From NCBI GenBank assembly GCA_018240565.1, contig JAFEFO010000045.1, positions 35,125 to 99,124 of the forward strand: a stretch of 64,000 nucleotides of DNA. The letters run 5' to 3'. Made by a program: the position numbers and the translations under genes. The notes below the pieces were generated by a model. It did no database searches. It saw only the letters and a program-made list of their open reading frames with translations, and had not been told where the DNA came from. The DNA comes from Pseudomonadota bacterium. GTDB lineage: Bacteria; Pseudomonadota; Gammaproteobacteria; Xanthomonadales; Rhodanobacteraceae. Shown in pieces: positions 36,765 to 46,380 of the stretch (positions within the stretch are counted from its first letter, which is position 1; each line of letters opens with the position of its first letter).

Positions 36765-37282
36765 GGCTTCGCCGCCAGCACGTGCGCGTACAGCTGCAAC
36801 AACCGGTGCACGCCTTCGGTGAGATGCCGGCACGACAGCGTGGCGCCGGAAATATTGCGGATATCGCGATCCAGCGCGACGGGATCGGTCGCGGACTTCG
36901 CCTTGAACTGGTTGCGCCACGCCGCCAGGCGCACCTCGCCGCCATGCGACTCGCGGTAATCGAGGATTTCCAGATCCGTGATCTTGCCGCTGGCATCCAG
37001 CGCCAATGTGTAGGTGATGAGCTCGCTCTTGCCGACCACCGCGTCTTCGAAAAACCAGCCGAGCGCGCCGGCATCGCCCTGCACGCGCCACATCAGCGGC
37101 TTCCAGCCCGCTGGCGCGCCGATCGCCGCGGTGTCGATGTCCACCGCGACCGGCACGAACGCAGCGGCATTGGCGAAGGCGGCGCGCTGGGCCTGTTCCA
37201 CCGTCAGGTACTGCACCGCGTGCGCGACCTGTGCGACTGCCGCCGCACCCGCGCCCATCGGTAGCAGCCAGCGCGCGCGCAT
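36761..37282 (-). CDS. Exported FMN-binding protein with covalent flavin site
   Basis: 173 residues. Short signal-like N-terminus MRARWLLPMGAGAAAVAQVAHA. The FMN-binding domain (RnfG/NqrC type) ends with ISGATLSC, where Thr148 is the predicted ApbE flavinylation residue. The domain also has GWFFEDAVVGK and ITDLEILDYRESHGGEV, typical of this family. Such proteins move electrons at the periplasmic side. It starts 2 bases after the porin gene ends and overlaps apbE, so flavin protein and flavin transferase are made together. Confidence 0.86.
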   Translation of the reverse strand: MRARWLLPMGAGAAAVAQVAHAVQYLTVEQAQRAAFANAAAFVPVAVDIDTAAIGAPAGWKPLMWRVQGDAGALGWFFEDAVVGKSELITYTLALDASGKITDLEILDYRESHGGEVRLAAWRNQFKAKSATDPVALDRDIRNISGATLSCRHLTEGVHRLLQLYAHVLAAKP

Positions 37283-37284
37283 GC

Positions 37285-38637
37285 CTAGAACTGGAAGCCC
37301 AGCCCGAGGTCGAAACGATTGCCGTAGTTGAGCGCCGGATCGTCGTAGCGGAAATCCTGGTAGTCGAACTTGAACACCACGTTCGGCGTCAGGTAGTAGT
37401 TCACGCCCGCCGTCCATACGCGCTGCGTCGGCAATGCCGGTATTTCGAAGCCCTGCGGCAGCGACGCGTACGCCGCGCCGGTGTTGAACGCCTCGTAGCG
37501 CAGGAACGGCACGAGGCTGGACTGGTTCCATTCCAGTGCGCGCCACGCGCCTTGCGCATACCCGCCCCAGAAGGACTTCGGCACCGGCGTGGGCTGGCCG
37601 AGGAAGCTCAGGTTCAGGTCCTGCGTGTCGCTGATCGAACCGCGCGTGTACAGCGCGGTGAAATCCCACGGCCCGCTTTGCCAGCGCACGTGCGCTTCGC
37701 CGACCAACAGGCGCGAATTGTCGGCGGGGAAATTCGCATCGCCCTCGAACTGCTTGCTGGTGTCCTGCCCGATCTTGCCGGCGAACACCGCGCCGCCGAT
37801 GTTCAGGCCCGGCACGCCGAGCCAGTTCAAGCGTGCCCAGATCGACAGATCGTGCGCCTTGGACAACTGCAATTCCTGATGAATGCTGCCCAGCGGCGAT
37901 TCGCGGCCATCCAGAGATGTCGGATCCCACTTGCCCAGGTCCGGACTGGTGACGACGCCCAGGTCCCACTGGAACCCCGAGTCGGTCGTGCCGTATCCGG
38001 CCACGCCGCCTTCGCGCCAGGTGCTGGGGATGATCGCCTGTTCGACGAAATTGCGCTCCACGCCATAAAACTGCGTCGGCTCATGGTGTTCGTTGAGCAG
38101 GCCGATCGGCACCAGCATCAGGCCCACGCGCACGCCGTAGTTCGGCGACAGCGCGTGTTCGACGAACAACTGCTCGACTTCGGATTCGCCGGCATCGTCG
38201 GCCGAGGCGATGGCGTGTTCCCACTCCAGCTCGCCGTAGACGCGGGTGGTCTCGTTGAATTCGTGATTGAAGCCGAGCACCGCGCGCGTGAGGTCGGCGC
38301 GCGCATCGGCCGCACGCGCGGTCGGTCGGTTGTAGTCGAGCTGGCCATAGCCCCACAGCGAGGTGGCGTTGCCGGTAGCCGCATCCGCCATCGAGCGACC
38401 GGGATTCGGCGCTGCCGGCGGCGTGGCGGCGGGCGCGGGCGGCGCCGCTTGCGCAACCGCGGCCGCTGCCGGCGCGACCTGCACCGCGTGCATCTGTTGC
38501 ACTTGCGCCTTGAGTTCGGCCACTTCGGCACGCAGCGCCTCGACTTCGGCCTTGAGCGCGGCGTCGTCGGCGTGCGCCGGCATGGCCAGTGAGGCGCCCC
38601 AGGCGGCGATCGCCAGCGCAAGCAGTCGGTGCTTCAT
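37285..38637 (-). CDS. Outer-membrane porin-like beta-barrel with N-terminal coiled coil
   Basis: 450 residues. Signal peptide MKHRLLALAIAAWGASLAMPAHA, then a heptad-type coiled coil (residues 25-55: LKAEVEALRAEVAELKAQV), an Ala/Pro linker and a barrel of alternating strands from about 95 to the end, finishing LGLGFQF with the terminal Phe used by the BAM complex. This layout resembles phosphate-selective OprO/OprP-like porins. It lies 26 bases after the diheme peroxidase gene, in the operon with the Fur-box-like site. The solute is unknown; an iron-related cargo would fit the regulation. Confidence 0.82.
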   Translation of the reverse strand: MKHRLLALAIAAWGASLAMPAHADDAALKAEVEALRAEVAELKAQVQQMHAVQVAPAAAAVAQAAPPAPAATPPAAPNPGRSMADAATGNATSLWGYGQLDYNRPTARAADARADLTRAVLGFNHEFNETTRVYGELEWEHAIASADDAGESEVEQLFVEHALSPNYGVRVGLMLVPIGLLNEHHEPTQFYGVERNFVEQAIIPSTWREGGVAGYGTTDSGFQWDLGVVTSPDLGKWDPTSLDGRESPLGSIHQELQLSKAHDLSIWARLNWLGVPGLNIGGAVFAGKIGQDTSKQFEGDANFPADNSRLLVGEAHVRWQSGPWDFTALYTRGSISDTQDLNLSFLGQPTPVPKSFWGGYAQGAWRALEWNQSSLVPFLRYEAFNTGAAYASLPQGFEIPALPTQRVWTAGVNYYLTPNVVFKFDYQDFRYDDPALNYGNRFDLGLGFQF

Positions 38638-38663
38638 CGTTGCATTCTCCATTTGTATACTTT

Positions 38664-39863
38664 TCAGGGCGTCACGTCACGCGCGGGGTCGGCCGTGTTC
38701 GTGATCGGGTCGTAGCCGTCGGTCAGGGTTTTCAGGAACGCGATCACGTCGTCGATTTCCGCAGCGGACAAGGCCGGTGCCTGTCCGGGCTTGCGGTTGT
38801 ACGGCGCCTCGGTGGTGTTGACGTTGCGCGCAAGCAGCGGCGGGATGTCGTCGAACTTGTGCACGCGGCCTTCGGCGTCGAGCGGATACCATTTTCCCGG
38901 GTCGGTATCGCGCTGCACGTAGAACTCGAGCGCGGACTTCAAGTCATGGAACGCGCCGTTGTGGAAGAACACATGGCGCGTGGCGACGTTGCGCAACGTC
39001 GGCACCTTGAACTGGCCGCACAGGTCGGTGCGCGCCGCCAGGTCCGTGCGGAACGGTCCGCACAGGCCCATGTCGAAGTACGCCGGATCCGCGTTGGCGG
39101 GAATTTCCGCGTTGCGCGGCACGCCGAGGTTGTCGTAGGTGTAGTCGGTGAACACCGGCGGCTGGCCGTCGGACTGGCGCGTGCTCGTGTGGCAGGACGC
39201 GCAATTGCCCTTGTCGGGGCGATTGAACAGCGCGAATCCGCGCAGTTCCTGCGGCGAGAGCATCAGCTTGCGTTGCAGGAACAGATCGAACTTGGAATCG
39301 AAGGGATGGAATTCCGGATCCGTGCGCTGATATTCGGACAGCGCGAATTCGGCCGCGAGCAGGACCGTTTCCGGGTAGGCAAACACGTTGGCGCCGAACA
39401 CCGCGCGGAACGCATCGGCGTAGGTTGTTTGGGCCAGGCGCGCGGCGAATCCGGCCGCGTCGACGTTGTCCATCTCGTGCGCGGCGAGCAGCGGCGTATG
39501 CGCCTGCGCGACCAGGTCCCGGGCGCCGCCGTCGCGGGTGAAACCGCCGGTCGGCGTGCCGTCGTTGGCGAAAAAGAACGGGATGTTCAGATTCATGTAG
39601 CGCAGCGACGGCACCGCGCGGAATCCCGGCGTGGCCAGATCCGGACCGCCCAGTTGCACGGACAGGTCGTTGTCCTGCGCATGCGCGTTCGCCGGATCAT
39701 GGCAGGTCGAACAGGCCATCCTGCCCGACGACGAAAGCGATGTGTCGTGGAAGATTTCATCGCCGAGGCTTGCGGCCGTGGGCGCGGCGGCGGCGTTGGC
39801 CAAGGCCGGAGCAGCCGCAACCAGCGCCACAAGCAGGAGCGTCTTCTCGAAGGTATTGCGCAC
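38664..39863 (-). CDS. Diheme cytochrome c peroxidase/MauG family protein
   Basis: 399 residues from a GTG start with AGGGA 5 bases upstream. Signal peptide VRNTFEKTLLLVALVAAAPALANA. Two heme-binding motifs, CSTCH near 53 and CASCH near 222, separated as in bacterial CcpA/MauG proteins; GFRAVPSLRY and FKVPTLRNVA are also family marks. Family members reduce hydrogen peroxide or carry out long-range oxidation of a partner protein. First gene of the operon, with the Fur-box-like palindrome 27 bases upstream. Which of the two activities it has cannot be read from sequence. Confidence 0.88.
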   Translation of the reverse strand: MRNTFEKTLLLVALVAAAPALANAAAAPTAASLGDEIFHDTSLSSSGRMACSTCHDPANAHAQDNDLSVQLGGPDLATPGFRAVPSLRYMNLNIPFFFANDGTPTGGFTRDGGARDLVAQAHTPLLAAHEMDNVDAAGFAARLAQTTYADAFRAVFGANVFAYPETVLLAAEFALSEYQRTDPEFHPFDSKFDLFLQRKLMLSPQELRGFALFNRPDKGNCASCHTSTRQSDGQPPVFTDYTYDNLGVPRNAEIPANADPAYFDMGLCGPFRTDLAARTDLCGQFKVPTLRNVATRHVFFHNGAFHDLKSALEFYVQRDTDPGKWYPLDAEGRVHKFDDIPPLLARNVNTTEAPYNRKPGQAPALSAAEIDDVIAFLKTLTDGYDPITNTADPARDVTP

Positions 39864-39890
39864 GGGCGTCCCTGGGAATGCGATTAGCAA

Positions 39891-39905
39891 TGAGAATGAT
39901 TCTCA
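39891..39905. promoter_or_regulatory. Fur-box-like palindrome upstream of the peroxidase-porin-flavin operon
   Basis: TGAGAATGATTCTCA is a perfect 7-1-7 inverted repeat and fits the Fur core TGATAAT-N-ATTATCA with two symmetric changes. It lies 27 bases before the GTG of the diheme peroxidase gene, where a repressor would block transcription. Iron repression of the five-gene operon follows if Fur binds here. Confidence 0.75.
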
Positions 39906-39946
39906 CTAAACAAACGCACGATGTCAACACCAGGGTGTTGCCGGGC

Positions 39947-40267
39947 TCAATCCCAGCGGTCGTCGCGGGTGTAGACGATGCCGTCTTCGACTTTCACCGG
40001 AAATGCCGCGGTTGGCTCGACCGCCGGCGGCGCCAGCACGGCGCCGGTGCGCACGTCGAAGCGTGCGCCGTGGCGCGGGCACTCGATCGCGTGGCCGAAC
40101 AATTCGCCATCGGCGAGGTCACCGCCATCGTGCGTGCACACGTCGGCGATGGCGTACAGATCGCCATCGATGTTGAACACGGCAATCGGCGTGTCGCCGT
40201 CCCAGGCCAGCTTGTGCTCGCCCGGAAGGATTTCCAAACTCGCACAGACGCGAATCCACGAACTCAC
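39947..40267 (-). CDS. Rieske-type [2Fe-2S] ferredoxin, last gene of the suf operon
   Basis: 106 residues, GTG start. Rieske cluster ligands: Cys44 and His46 in CTHDGG, Cys63 and His66 in CPRHGARF. It matches the small non-heme dioxygenase ferredoxin/NirD-like group. The GTG overlaps the TGA of the broken GNAT-end copy (GTGA), a relic of translational coupling. It presumably supplies electrons to, or is loaded by, the SUF machinery; proteins of this type are often found at the end of suf operons. Confidence 0.88.
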   Translation of the reverse strand: MSSWIRVCASLEILPGEHKLAWDGDTPIAVFNIDGDLYAIADVCTHDGGDLADGELFGHAIECPRHGARFDVRTGAVLAPPAVEPTAAFPVKVEDGIVYTRDDRWD

Positions 40268-40332
40268 AGCGGCTTCACCAGAATCTCGAAACGCAAGTCA
40301 TCGCGCTTGGGTATCCCAAAGCGTTCGTCGCC
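40264..40332 (-). pseudogene. Duplicated 3' end of the GNAT gene (22 codons plus stop)
   Basis: Read on the minus strand these bases give GDERFGIPKRDDLRFEIL followed by VKPL and TGA, while the intact GNAT gene ends with the same residues except TKPL. About a dozen bases differ but only one residue, so the differences are nearly all synonymous. The similarity stops sharply at 40332, next to the hairpin repeat. This looks like the surviving tail of a second GNAT gene. Confidence 0.8.
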
Positions 40333-40342
40333 TGCTCTTTCC

Positions 40343-40370
40343 CCCTCTCCCCCGCTCGCGGGGGAGAGGG
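40343..40370. repeat. GC-rich extragenic palindrome (REP-like)
   Basis: CCCTCTCCCCC and GGGGGAGAGGG form an 11-bp perfect stem around a six-base loop, followed by TTGGGGTGAGGGGG. This CCCTCTCC/GGAGAGGG signature is a common dispersed intergenic repeat in gammaproteobacteria. It sits between the intact GNAT end and the broken copy and may mark the recombination point. As RNA it would form a stable hairpin inside the suf transcript. Confidence 0.75.
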
Positions 40371-40406
40371 TTGGGGTGAGGGGGATGCGATAAACCGAAA
40401 GCAGAC

Positions 40407-40958
40407 TCATAACGGCTTCGTCAAAATCTCAAAGCGCAGGTCGTCACGCTTCGGAATCCCGAATCGTTCGTCGCCGTACGGAAACGGCTTGAACACGCCG
40501 CTACGCCGGTAACCGCGCCGTTCGTACCACTGGATCAGATCATTGCGTACGGAAATCACCGTCATTTCCATCTTTGTACATTTCCATTCACCGCGTGCGA
40601 TGCGCTCTGCCTCGCTGAGCATGCGCTTGCCGATCCCGCCACCTTGCAGATTAGGGCGCACCGAGAACATGCCGAAGTAGCAGGCCTGTCCCTGCTTCTC
40701 GATGTGAGCGCAAACCTTCAACACGCCTTCCGTCTCACCCAGCAGCACGCGACTATCGGGCTTGGTGATGATCTCGGCCACGCCTTGCGCGTCGACGCGC
40801 TGGCCTTCGAGCATATCCGCCTCGGTGGTCCAGCCGGCGCGGCTGGCGTCGCCGCGATAGGCGGACTCGACCAGAGCGACTATTTCGGGAATGTCTGCAG
40901 CCACGGCATTGCGGAATGCAAGTTGAGTCGCGGCCGAATCCGGATTCGATAGTCCCAT
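40407..40958 (-). CDS. GNAT family N-acetyltransferase within the suf operon
   Basis: 183 residues. GNAT fold with LAFRNAVAADIPEIVALVESAYRGD at the start, acetyl-CoA loop SVRPNLQGGGIGKRML near 118-133 (Q/RxxGxG/A) and the final strand LIQWYERRGYRRSG. It lies 6 bases after sufS. Substrate unknown. Such genes are not standard suf members, but position and spacing say it is expressed with them. A broken second copy of its 3' end is just downstream. Confidence 0.87.
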   Translation of the reverse strand: MGLSNPDSAATQLAFRNAVAADIPEIVALVESAYRGDASRAGWTTEADMLEGQRVDAQGVAEIITKPDSRVLLGETEGVLKVCAHIEKQGQACYFGMFSVRPNLQGGGIGKRMLSEAERIARGEWKCTKMEMTVISVRNDLIQWYERRGYRRSGVFKPFPYGDERFGIPKRDDLRFEILTKPL

Positions 40959-40964
40959 GCTTCG

Positions 40965-42206
40965 TCAACCCAGCAATTTGCGCACGCGCGCGATGGCGGC
41001 GATGAAGGCGTCGACTTCATCGCGCGTGTTGTAGAAGGCGAGCGAAGCACGCAGCGTCGCCGGCACGCCGTAGAACTGCATCAGCGGATGCGCGCAGTGA
41101 TGGCCGGATCGCAGCGCAATCCCTTCCTGGTCGAGCAAGGTGGCGAGGTCGTGCGCATGCGCGCCTTCGACCAGGAACGACAACACCGCCGCCTTGCGCG
41201 CGGCTTCACCGAACAGGCGCAGGCCCGGCACGGATTTGAGCGCCGCGGTGGCGTACTCGAGCAGATCGTGCTCGTACGCGCCAATGCGTTCGATGCCGAT
41301 GGCTTCGACATAGTCCAGCGCGGCGCCAAGCCCGACGACGCCGGCGATGTTCGGCGTGCCGGCCTCGAACTTGTGCGGCGGATCGGCAAACGTACTGCGC
41401 TCGATGCGCACCTCGCGGATCATCTCGCCGCCGCCGAAGAACGGCGGCATCGCGGCAAGATGCTCGCGGCGCGCCCAGAGCACCCCGGTACCGGTCGGAC
41501 CGAACAGCTTGTGCCCGGTCCACGCATAGAAATCGCAGCCCAGCGCCTGCACATCGATCGGCAGGTGCGGCGCCGCTTGCGAGCCATCGACCAATAGTGG
41601 AATCCCACGCGCACGGCACGCGCGTGCAAGGTCGCGAACCGGATTGATCGTACCAAGCACGTTCGACACATGCGCCACGCCGGCAAGCTTCACGCGTGGC
41701 GTGAGCCGCTTGATGAACTCCTCGACGATCAATTCGCCTTGCGGAGTGATTGGCGCGGCAACCACGCGCGCGCCGGCGCGCTCGCACACCAGCTGCCACG
41801 GCACGATATTGGCGTGGTGTTCCATGGTCGTGACCAGGATTTCATCGCCCACTTGCAGGCGCGGAAGTGCGTAGCTGTACGCCACCGTGTTGATCGCCTG
41901 CGTGGTGCCGCTGGTGAACACGATTTCATCGCGCGACGGCGCATGCATGAAGCGCGCGCACTTGTCGCGCACCGCCTCGAAAGCGCTGGTGGCTTCCGCG
42001 CCGAGCGCATGCACGGCGCGCGCGACGTTGGCGTTGTGCTCGCGATAGAACGCTTCCGTCGCGTCGATGACCTGACGCGGCTTCTGCGCGGTATTGGCAT
42101 TGTCGAAATAGATGAGCGGCTTGCCGTTCACGCGTCGCGCGAGCAGCGGAAAGTCCGCGCGGTAGCGCAGCGGATCGAACGGCAGCGTTGCAGGCTGGGC
42201 GTTCAT
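40965..42206 (-). CDS. sufS: Cysteine desulfurase SufS
   Basis: 413 residues, the normal length. Group II desulfurase motifs: FTSGTTQAIN near 97, TMEHHANIVPW near 127, PLP Lys233 in YAWTGHKLFGP and catalytic Cys371 in RSGHHCAHPLM. It removes sulfur from L-cysteine as a persulfide for the SufBCD scaffold. The start overlaps the sufD stop by ATGA. The sulfur acceptor SufE or SufU normally needed is not in the window. Confidence 0.95.
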   Translation of the reverse strand: MNAQPATLPFDPLRYRADFPLLARRVNGKPLIYFDNANTAQKPRQVIDATEAFYREHNANVARAVHALGAEATSAFEAVRDKCARFMHAPSRDEIVFTSGTTQAINTVAYSYALPRLQVGDEILVTTMEHHANIVPWQLVCERAGARVVAAPITPQGELIVEEFIKRLTPRVKLAGVAHVSNVLGTINPVRDLARACRARGIPLLVDGSQAAPHLPIDVQALGCDFYAWTGHKLFGPTGTGVLWARREHLAAMPPFFGGGEMIREVRIERSTFADPPHKFEAGTPNIAGVVGLGAALDYVEAIGIERIGAYEHDLLEYATAALKSVPGLRLFGEAARKAAVLSFLVEGAHAHDLATLLDQEGIALRSGHHCAHPLMQFYGVPATLRASLAFYNTRDEVDAFIAAIARVRKLLG

Positions 42207-43321
42207 TCGCTGGATCCAGCCTGTTGCGGCAAATGTGCGTCGAGCAAGGCTTCGAACGGTCCGCGCAGGTCGGTGGCCTCGATGTGCGTGAACGCCGTGC
42301 GACAGAACCCGGCAATGAGCAGGTTGCGCGCCGCGGCGAGCGGCACGCCACGCGAGCGCAAGTAGAACAACGCTCGCTCGTCGAGCTGGCCAACCGTGGC
42401 GCCGTGGCTGGCCTTGACCTCGTCGGCATGGATTTCCAGCACCGGCTGCGCGTCGATTTCGGCATGTGGCGAAAGCAGCAGGTTCTTGGTTTCCAGGCGC
42501 GCATCGGCGCCGTCCGCACCCGGCGCGACCGTGATCGCGCCATGCAGGATGCCGCGCGCGCGGCCATCGGCGACGCCTCGCCAGAGCACGTCGCTGGTGG
42601 TGTCGCGCGCCGCGTGGCGCACATTCAAGTGCACGTCCACGTGTTCACGTCCACGCAACGCGAACACGCCGCGCGAGTCGAACCGTGCCTTCTTGCCCGC
42701 AAGCTCGGCGTCGATGTCGAAACGCTGGAAGCGGCCGCCGCACAGTGCGTGCGTGGCGTCGACGCCCGAGCCATCCGCAAGGGCAATGCGGTTGCACCGA
42801 ACCAGCGATGCGCTTGTGGGCAGGTCGCCAAGCGTCACCATCTTCAAGGCCGCACCCGCGTCGATCGCGATGGCGGATGCCAGCGCACCGAGCACGCCCG
42901 CGCCTTCGGTGCCGACATGCTGTTCGGCAAGATAGGCTGTTCCGGATTCGACGCGGATATCCAGTCGCGCGTTCCAGCGCGACGGCGCCGTTGACGCGGC
43001 ATTCACGAAGACCAGGTGCAGCACACCCTTGCCGCGAAAACGAATCGTGCGCGCGCCGTCGGCGTCCGATTCGACGATCGCGCCGGACGTACTGGCATCC
43101 GACAACGCGGCGTGGAGAACACCATTGACGAAGACGAGGCGGTGGCCACGCGTTTGCGGCCAGTCGAACCGCTCAATCAACGCATCAGGCAGCGCGGCAT
43201 TGCCATCGGCCGCGGCGAATGCCTGCTGTTCCAGCGCGCGCAGCGCATGGCGGCTGTAACGCCAGGATTCAGCGCGCGCCTGCGCGTCGCCACGGCCGAA
43301 TTCTTCGAGCAGACCGTCCAT
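42203..43321 (-). CDS. sufD: Fe-S assembly protein SufD
   Basis: 372 residues from the ATG giving MDGLLEEFGRG, 1 base after sufC ends. The SufB/SufD core (parallel beta-helix) occupies the C-terminal two thirds, with LETKNLLLSPHAEIDAQP, EVKASHGATVGQLDE and FYLRSRGVPLAAARNLLIAGF, the typical C-terminal signatures including the conserved His of SHGAT. It pairs with SufB in the SufBC2D scaffold. The N-terminal domain is poorly conserved, as is usual. Confidence 0.93.
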   Translation of the reverse strand: MDGLLEEFGRGDAQARAESWRYSRHALRALEQQAFAAADGNAALPDALIERFDWPQTRGHRLVFVNGVLHAALSDASTSGAIVESDADGARTIRFRGKGVLHLVFVNAASTAPSRWNARLDIRVESGTAYLAEQHVGTEGAGVLGALASAIAIDAGAALKMVTLGDLPTSASLVRCNRIALADGSGVDATHALCGGRFQRFDIDAELAGKKARFDSRGVFALRGREHVDVHLNVRHAARDTTSDVLWRGVADGRARGILHGAITVAPGADGADARLETKNLLLSPHAEIDAQPVLEIHADEVKASHGATVGQLDERALFYLRSRGVPLAAARNLLIAGFCRTAFTHIEATDLRGPFEALLDAHLPQQAGSSE

Positions 43322-43322
43322 C

Positions 43323-44090
43323 TCAAGCCGCGCCCGCAAGCTTTCGCTGCGCGATCCAGGCGTAGCCGTGTTCTTCGAGCTTGAGCGCGAGCGAGGCATC
43401 GCCGGATTCGACGATGCGGCCGTCGGCGAGCACGTGCACGAAATCCGGCACGATGTAATCGAGCAGGCGCTGGTAGTGCGTGATCACGACAAAGGCGCGA
43501 TCCGGCGCGCGCATCGCATTGACGCCGTCGGCGACCATCTTCAGCGCGTCGATGTCCAGGCCCGAATCGGTTTCATCGAGGATCGCGAGTTTCGGCTCCA
43601 GCAAGGCCATCTGGAAAATTTCGTTGCGCTTTTTCTCGCCGCCGGAAAACCCGGCGTTGACCGCGCGATTGAGCAAATCCTCTTTCAGGTGCAGCACGGC
43701 GAGCTTCTCGCGCACCCTTTTCAGGAATTGCATCGAATCCAGCTCCGCCTCGCCGCGTGCCTTGCGCTGTGCATTGAGCGCGGCCTTGAGAAAGTATGTG
43801 TTGTTCACGCCCGGAATCTCGACCGGATACTGGAACGCGAGAAACATACCCGCCGCGGCGCGCGCTTCCGGCTCGAGTTCCAACAGGTTTTTTCCGTCGT
43901 ATTCGATGCGGCCCTGAGTCACCTCGTAACCCTCGCGCCCCGCCAGCACGTAGCCGAGCGTGGACTTGCCCGCGCCGTTCGGGCCCATGATGGCGTGCAC
44001 CTCGCCCGCCTTCACTTCAAGCGAGAGTCCTTTGAGGATTTCCTTGCCCGCGACGCGGACATGGAGGTTGTCAATTTTCAGCAAGGCCAT
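43323..44090 (-). CDS. sufC: Fe-S assembly ATPase SufC
   Basis: 255 residues. ABC ATPase: Walker A GPNGAGKS near 36-43, signature SGGEKKRNEIFQMAL, Walker B LAILDETDSGLDIDAL, and the H-loop FVVITHYQRLL. The ETDSGLD version of Walker B and the SGGEKKR signature are specific to SufC. It drives conformational changes of SufBD for cluster assembly. It follows a small membrane-protein gene with a 4-base gap. Confidence 0.96.
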   Translation of the reverse strand: MALLKIDNLHVRVAGKEILKGLSLEVKAGEVHAIMGPNGAGKSTLGYVLAGREGYEVTQGRIEYDGKNLLELEPEARAAAGMFLAFQYPVEIPGVNNTYFLKAALNAQRKARGEAELDSMQFLKRVREKLAVLHLKEDLLNRAVNAGFSGGEKKRNEIFQMALLEPKLAILDETDSGLDIDALKMVADGVNAMRAPDRAFVVITHYQRLLDYIVPDFVHVLADGRIVESGDASLALKLEEHGYAWIAQRKLAGAA

Positions 44091-44094
44091 GACT

Positions 44095-44384
44095 TCATTT
44101 CATCCCGAATGTAACAACCGCTCCCGCGAACAACGCCAGCATCGCGGTCATCGACACAGCGACGGCAAGTATCCACATCACGTTGCGGCGCCAATTTGCC
44201 AACAACAGCCCACCGAGAGCGCCGACAAACGCTGCCACGACACTTGCCGCAATCAAGACGGCGAGGGCCGTGGATTTGCCGGAATTCGCCTGCAGCGCGA
44301 ACGCGGCAATCATGCCGATCACGGAGACCGAGCTGGCCACCCACGTGACGAATGCCATCCTTGAATTGCGTGTTTCGACGGCGT

Positions 44385-44388
<4 letters not shown>
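44095..44388 (-). CDS. Small three-helix membrane protein between sufB and sufC
   Basis: 97 residues with three hydrophobic helices (about 11-32, 41-63, 70-93). No Cys, no recognised family. The ATG overlaps the sufB stop (ATGA) and sufC follows after 4 bases, so it is embedded and translationally coupled in the operon. In most suf operons sufB is followed directly by sufC. A role in membrane tethering or in metal supply to SUF is a guess. Confidence 0.7.
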
Positions 44389-45824
<1,436 letters not shown>

Positions 45825-45833
45825 GACGATGCC

Positions 45834-46283
45834 TCAGGCTCCAACGACACGCAGCGGGATGGACGCGGCACGGCGGCGCGGCGATGGCTTGATCATGTCG
45901 GCCAGGCTCACGCCGGCAAGCGCGCCGGCAATGGCCTGGTTGATGCGCTGCCAGTTCACGCGCACGCCGCAATGCGATTCGTGGTCGCACAATCCGGCCT
46001 GCGCACTGCACTGCGTCATGCCGATCGGTCCTTCCATCGCGATCACGATGTCGGCGATGCTGATGCGTTCGGGCGCGCGCGCCAGCCGATAGCCGCCGTT
46101 GACGCCGCGGAACGACTCGATCAATCCGGCGCCGGCAAGTTGCTTGAGCAGCTTGCTCACCGTGGGCAGTTCGAGTCGCACCCGTTCGGCCAGTTCCTGC
46201 GCGCTGTGCACACGCGCGGGCGCCGCGGCGAGCGCAGCCATGACCTCGGTGGCGTAGTCGGTGAGTTTGCTGACGCGGAGCAT
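45834..46283 (-). CDS. sufR: Rrf2 family Fe-S-sensing regulator of the suf operon
   Basis: 149 residues. Winged-helix Rrf2 domain with LTDYATEVMAALA, SAQELAERVRLELPTVSKLLKQL and GLIESFRGVNGGYRLAR. Three Cys in MTQCSAQAGLCDHESHCGV (C-x6-C-x5-C) can hold a [2Fe-2S] cluster, as in IscR and the SUF-type Rrf2 regulators. It is the first gene of the operon and has a perfect palindrome 28 bases upstream, so autoregulation is likely. The symbol follows the proteobacterial SUF regulator usage; it is not the DeoR-type SufR of cyanobacteria. Confidence 0.9.
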   Translation of the reverse strand: MLRVSKLTDYATEVMAALAAAPARVHSAQELAERVRLELPTVSKLLKQLAGAGLIESFRGVNGGYRLARAPERISIADIVIAMEGPIGMTQCSAQAGLCDHESHCGVRVNWQRINQAIAGALAGVSLADMIKPSPRRRAASIPLRVVGA

Positions 46284-46311
46284 GGGCAGGGCCGGTAGCG
46301 ACCGCTAAAGT

Positions 46312-46326
46312 GTACCAAAATGGTAC
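46312..46326. promoter_or_regulatory. Palindromic operator upstream of sufR
   Basis: GTACCAAAATGGTAC is a perfect 6-3-6 inverted repeat starting 28 bases before the sufR ATG. It has the ACC...GGT arms typical of Rrf2-family sites and is the natural autoregulatory site for SufR over the eight-gene operon. Confidence 0.65.
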
Positions 46327-46380
46327 GGATTAGGCCAACGCCCACTGCAGCGGCACGCGGCCTTGCGATCCGGGAAACCT

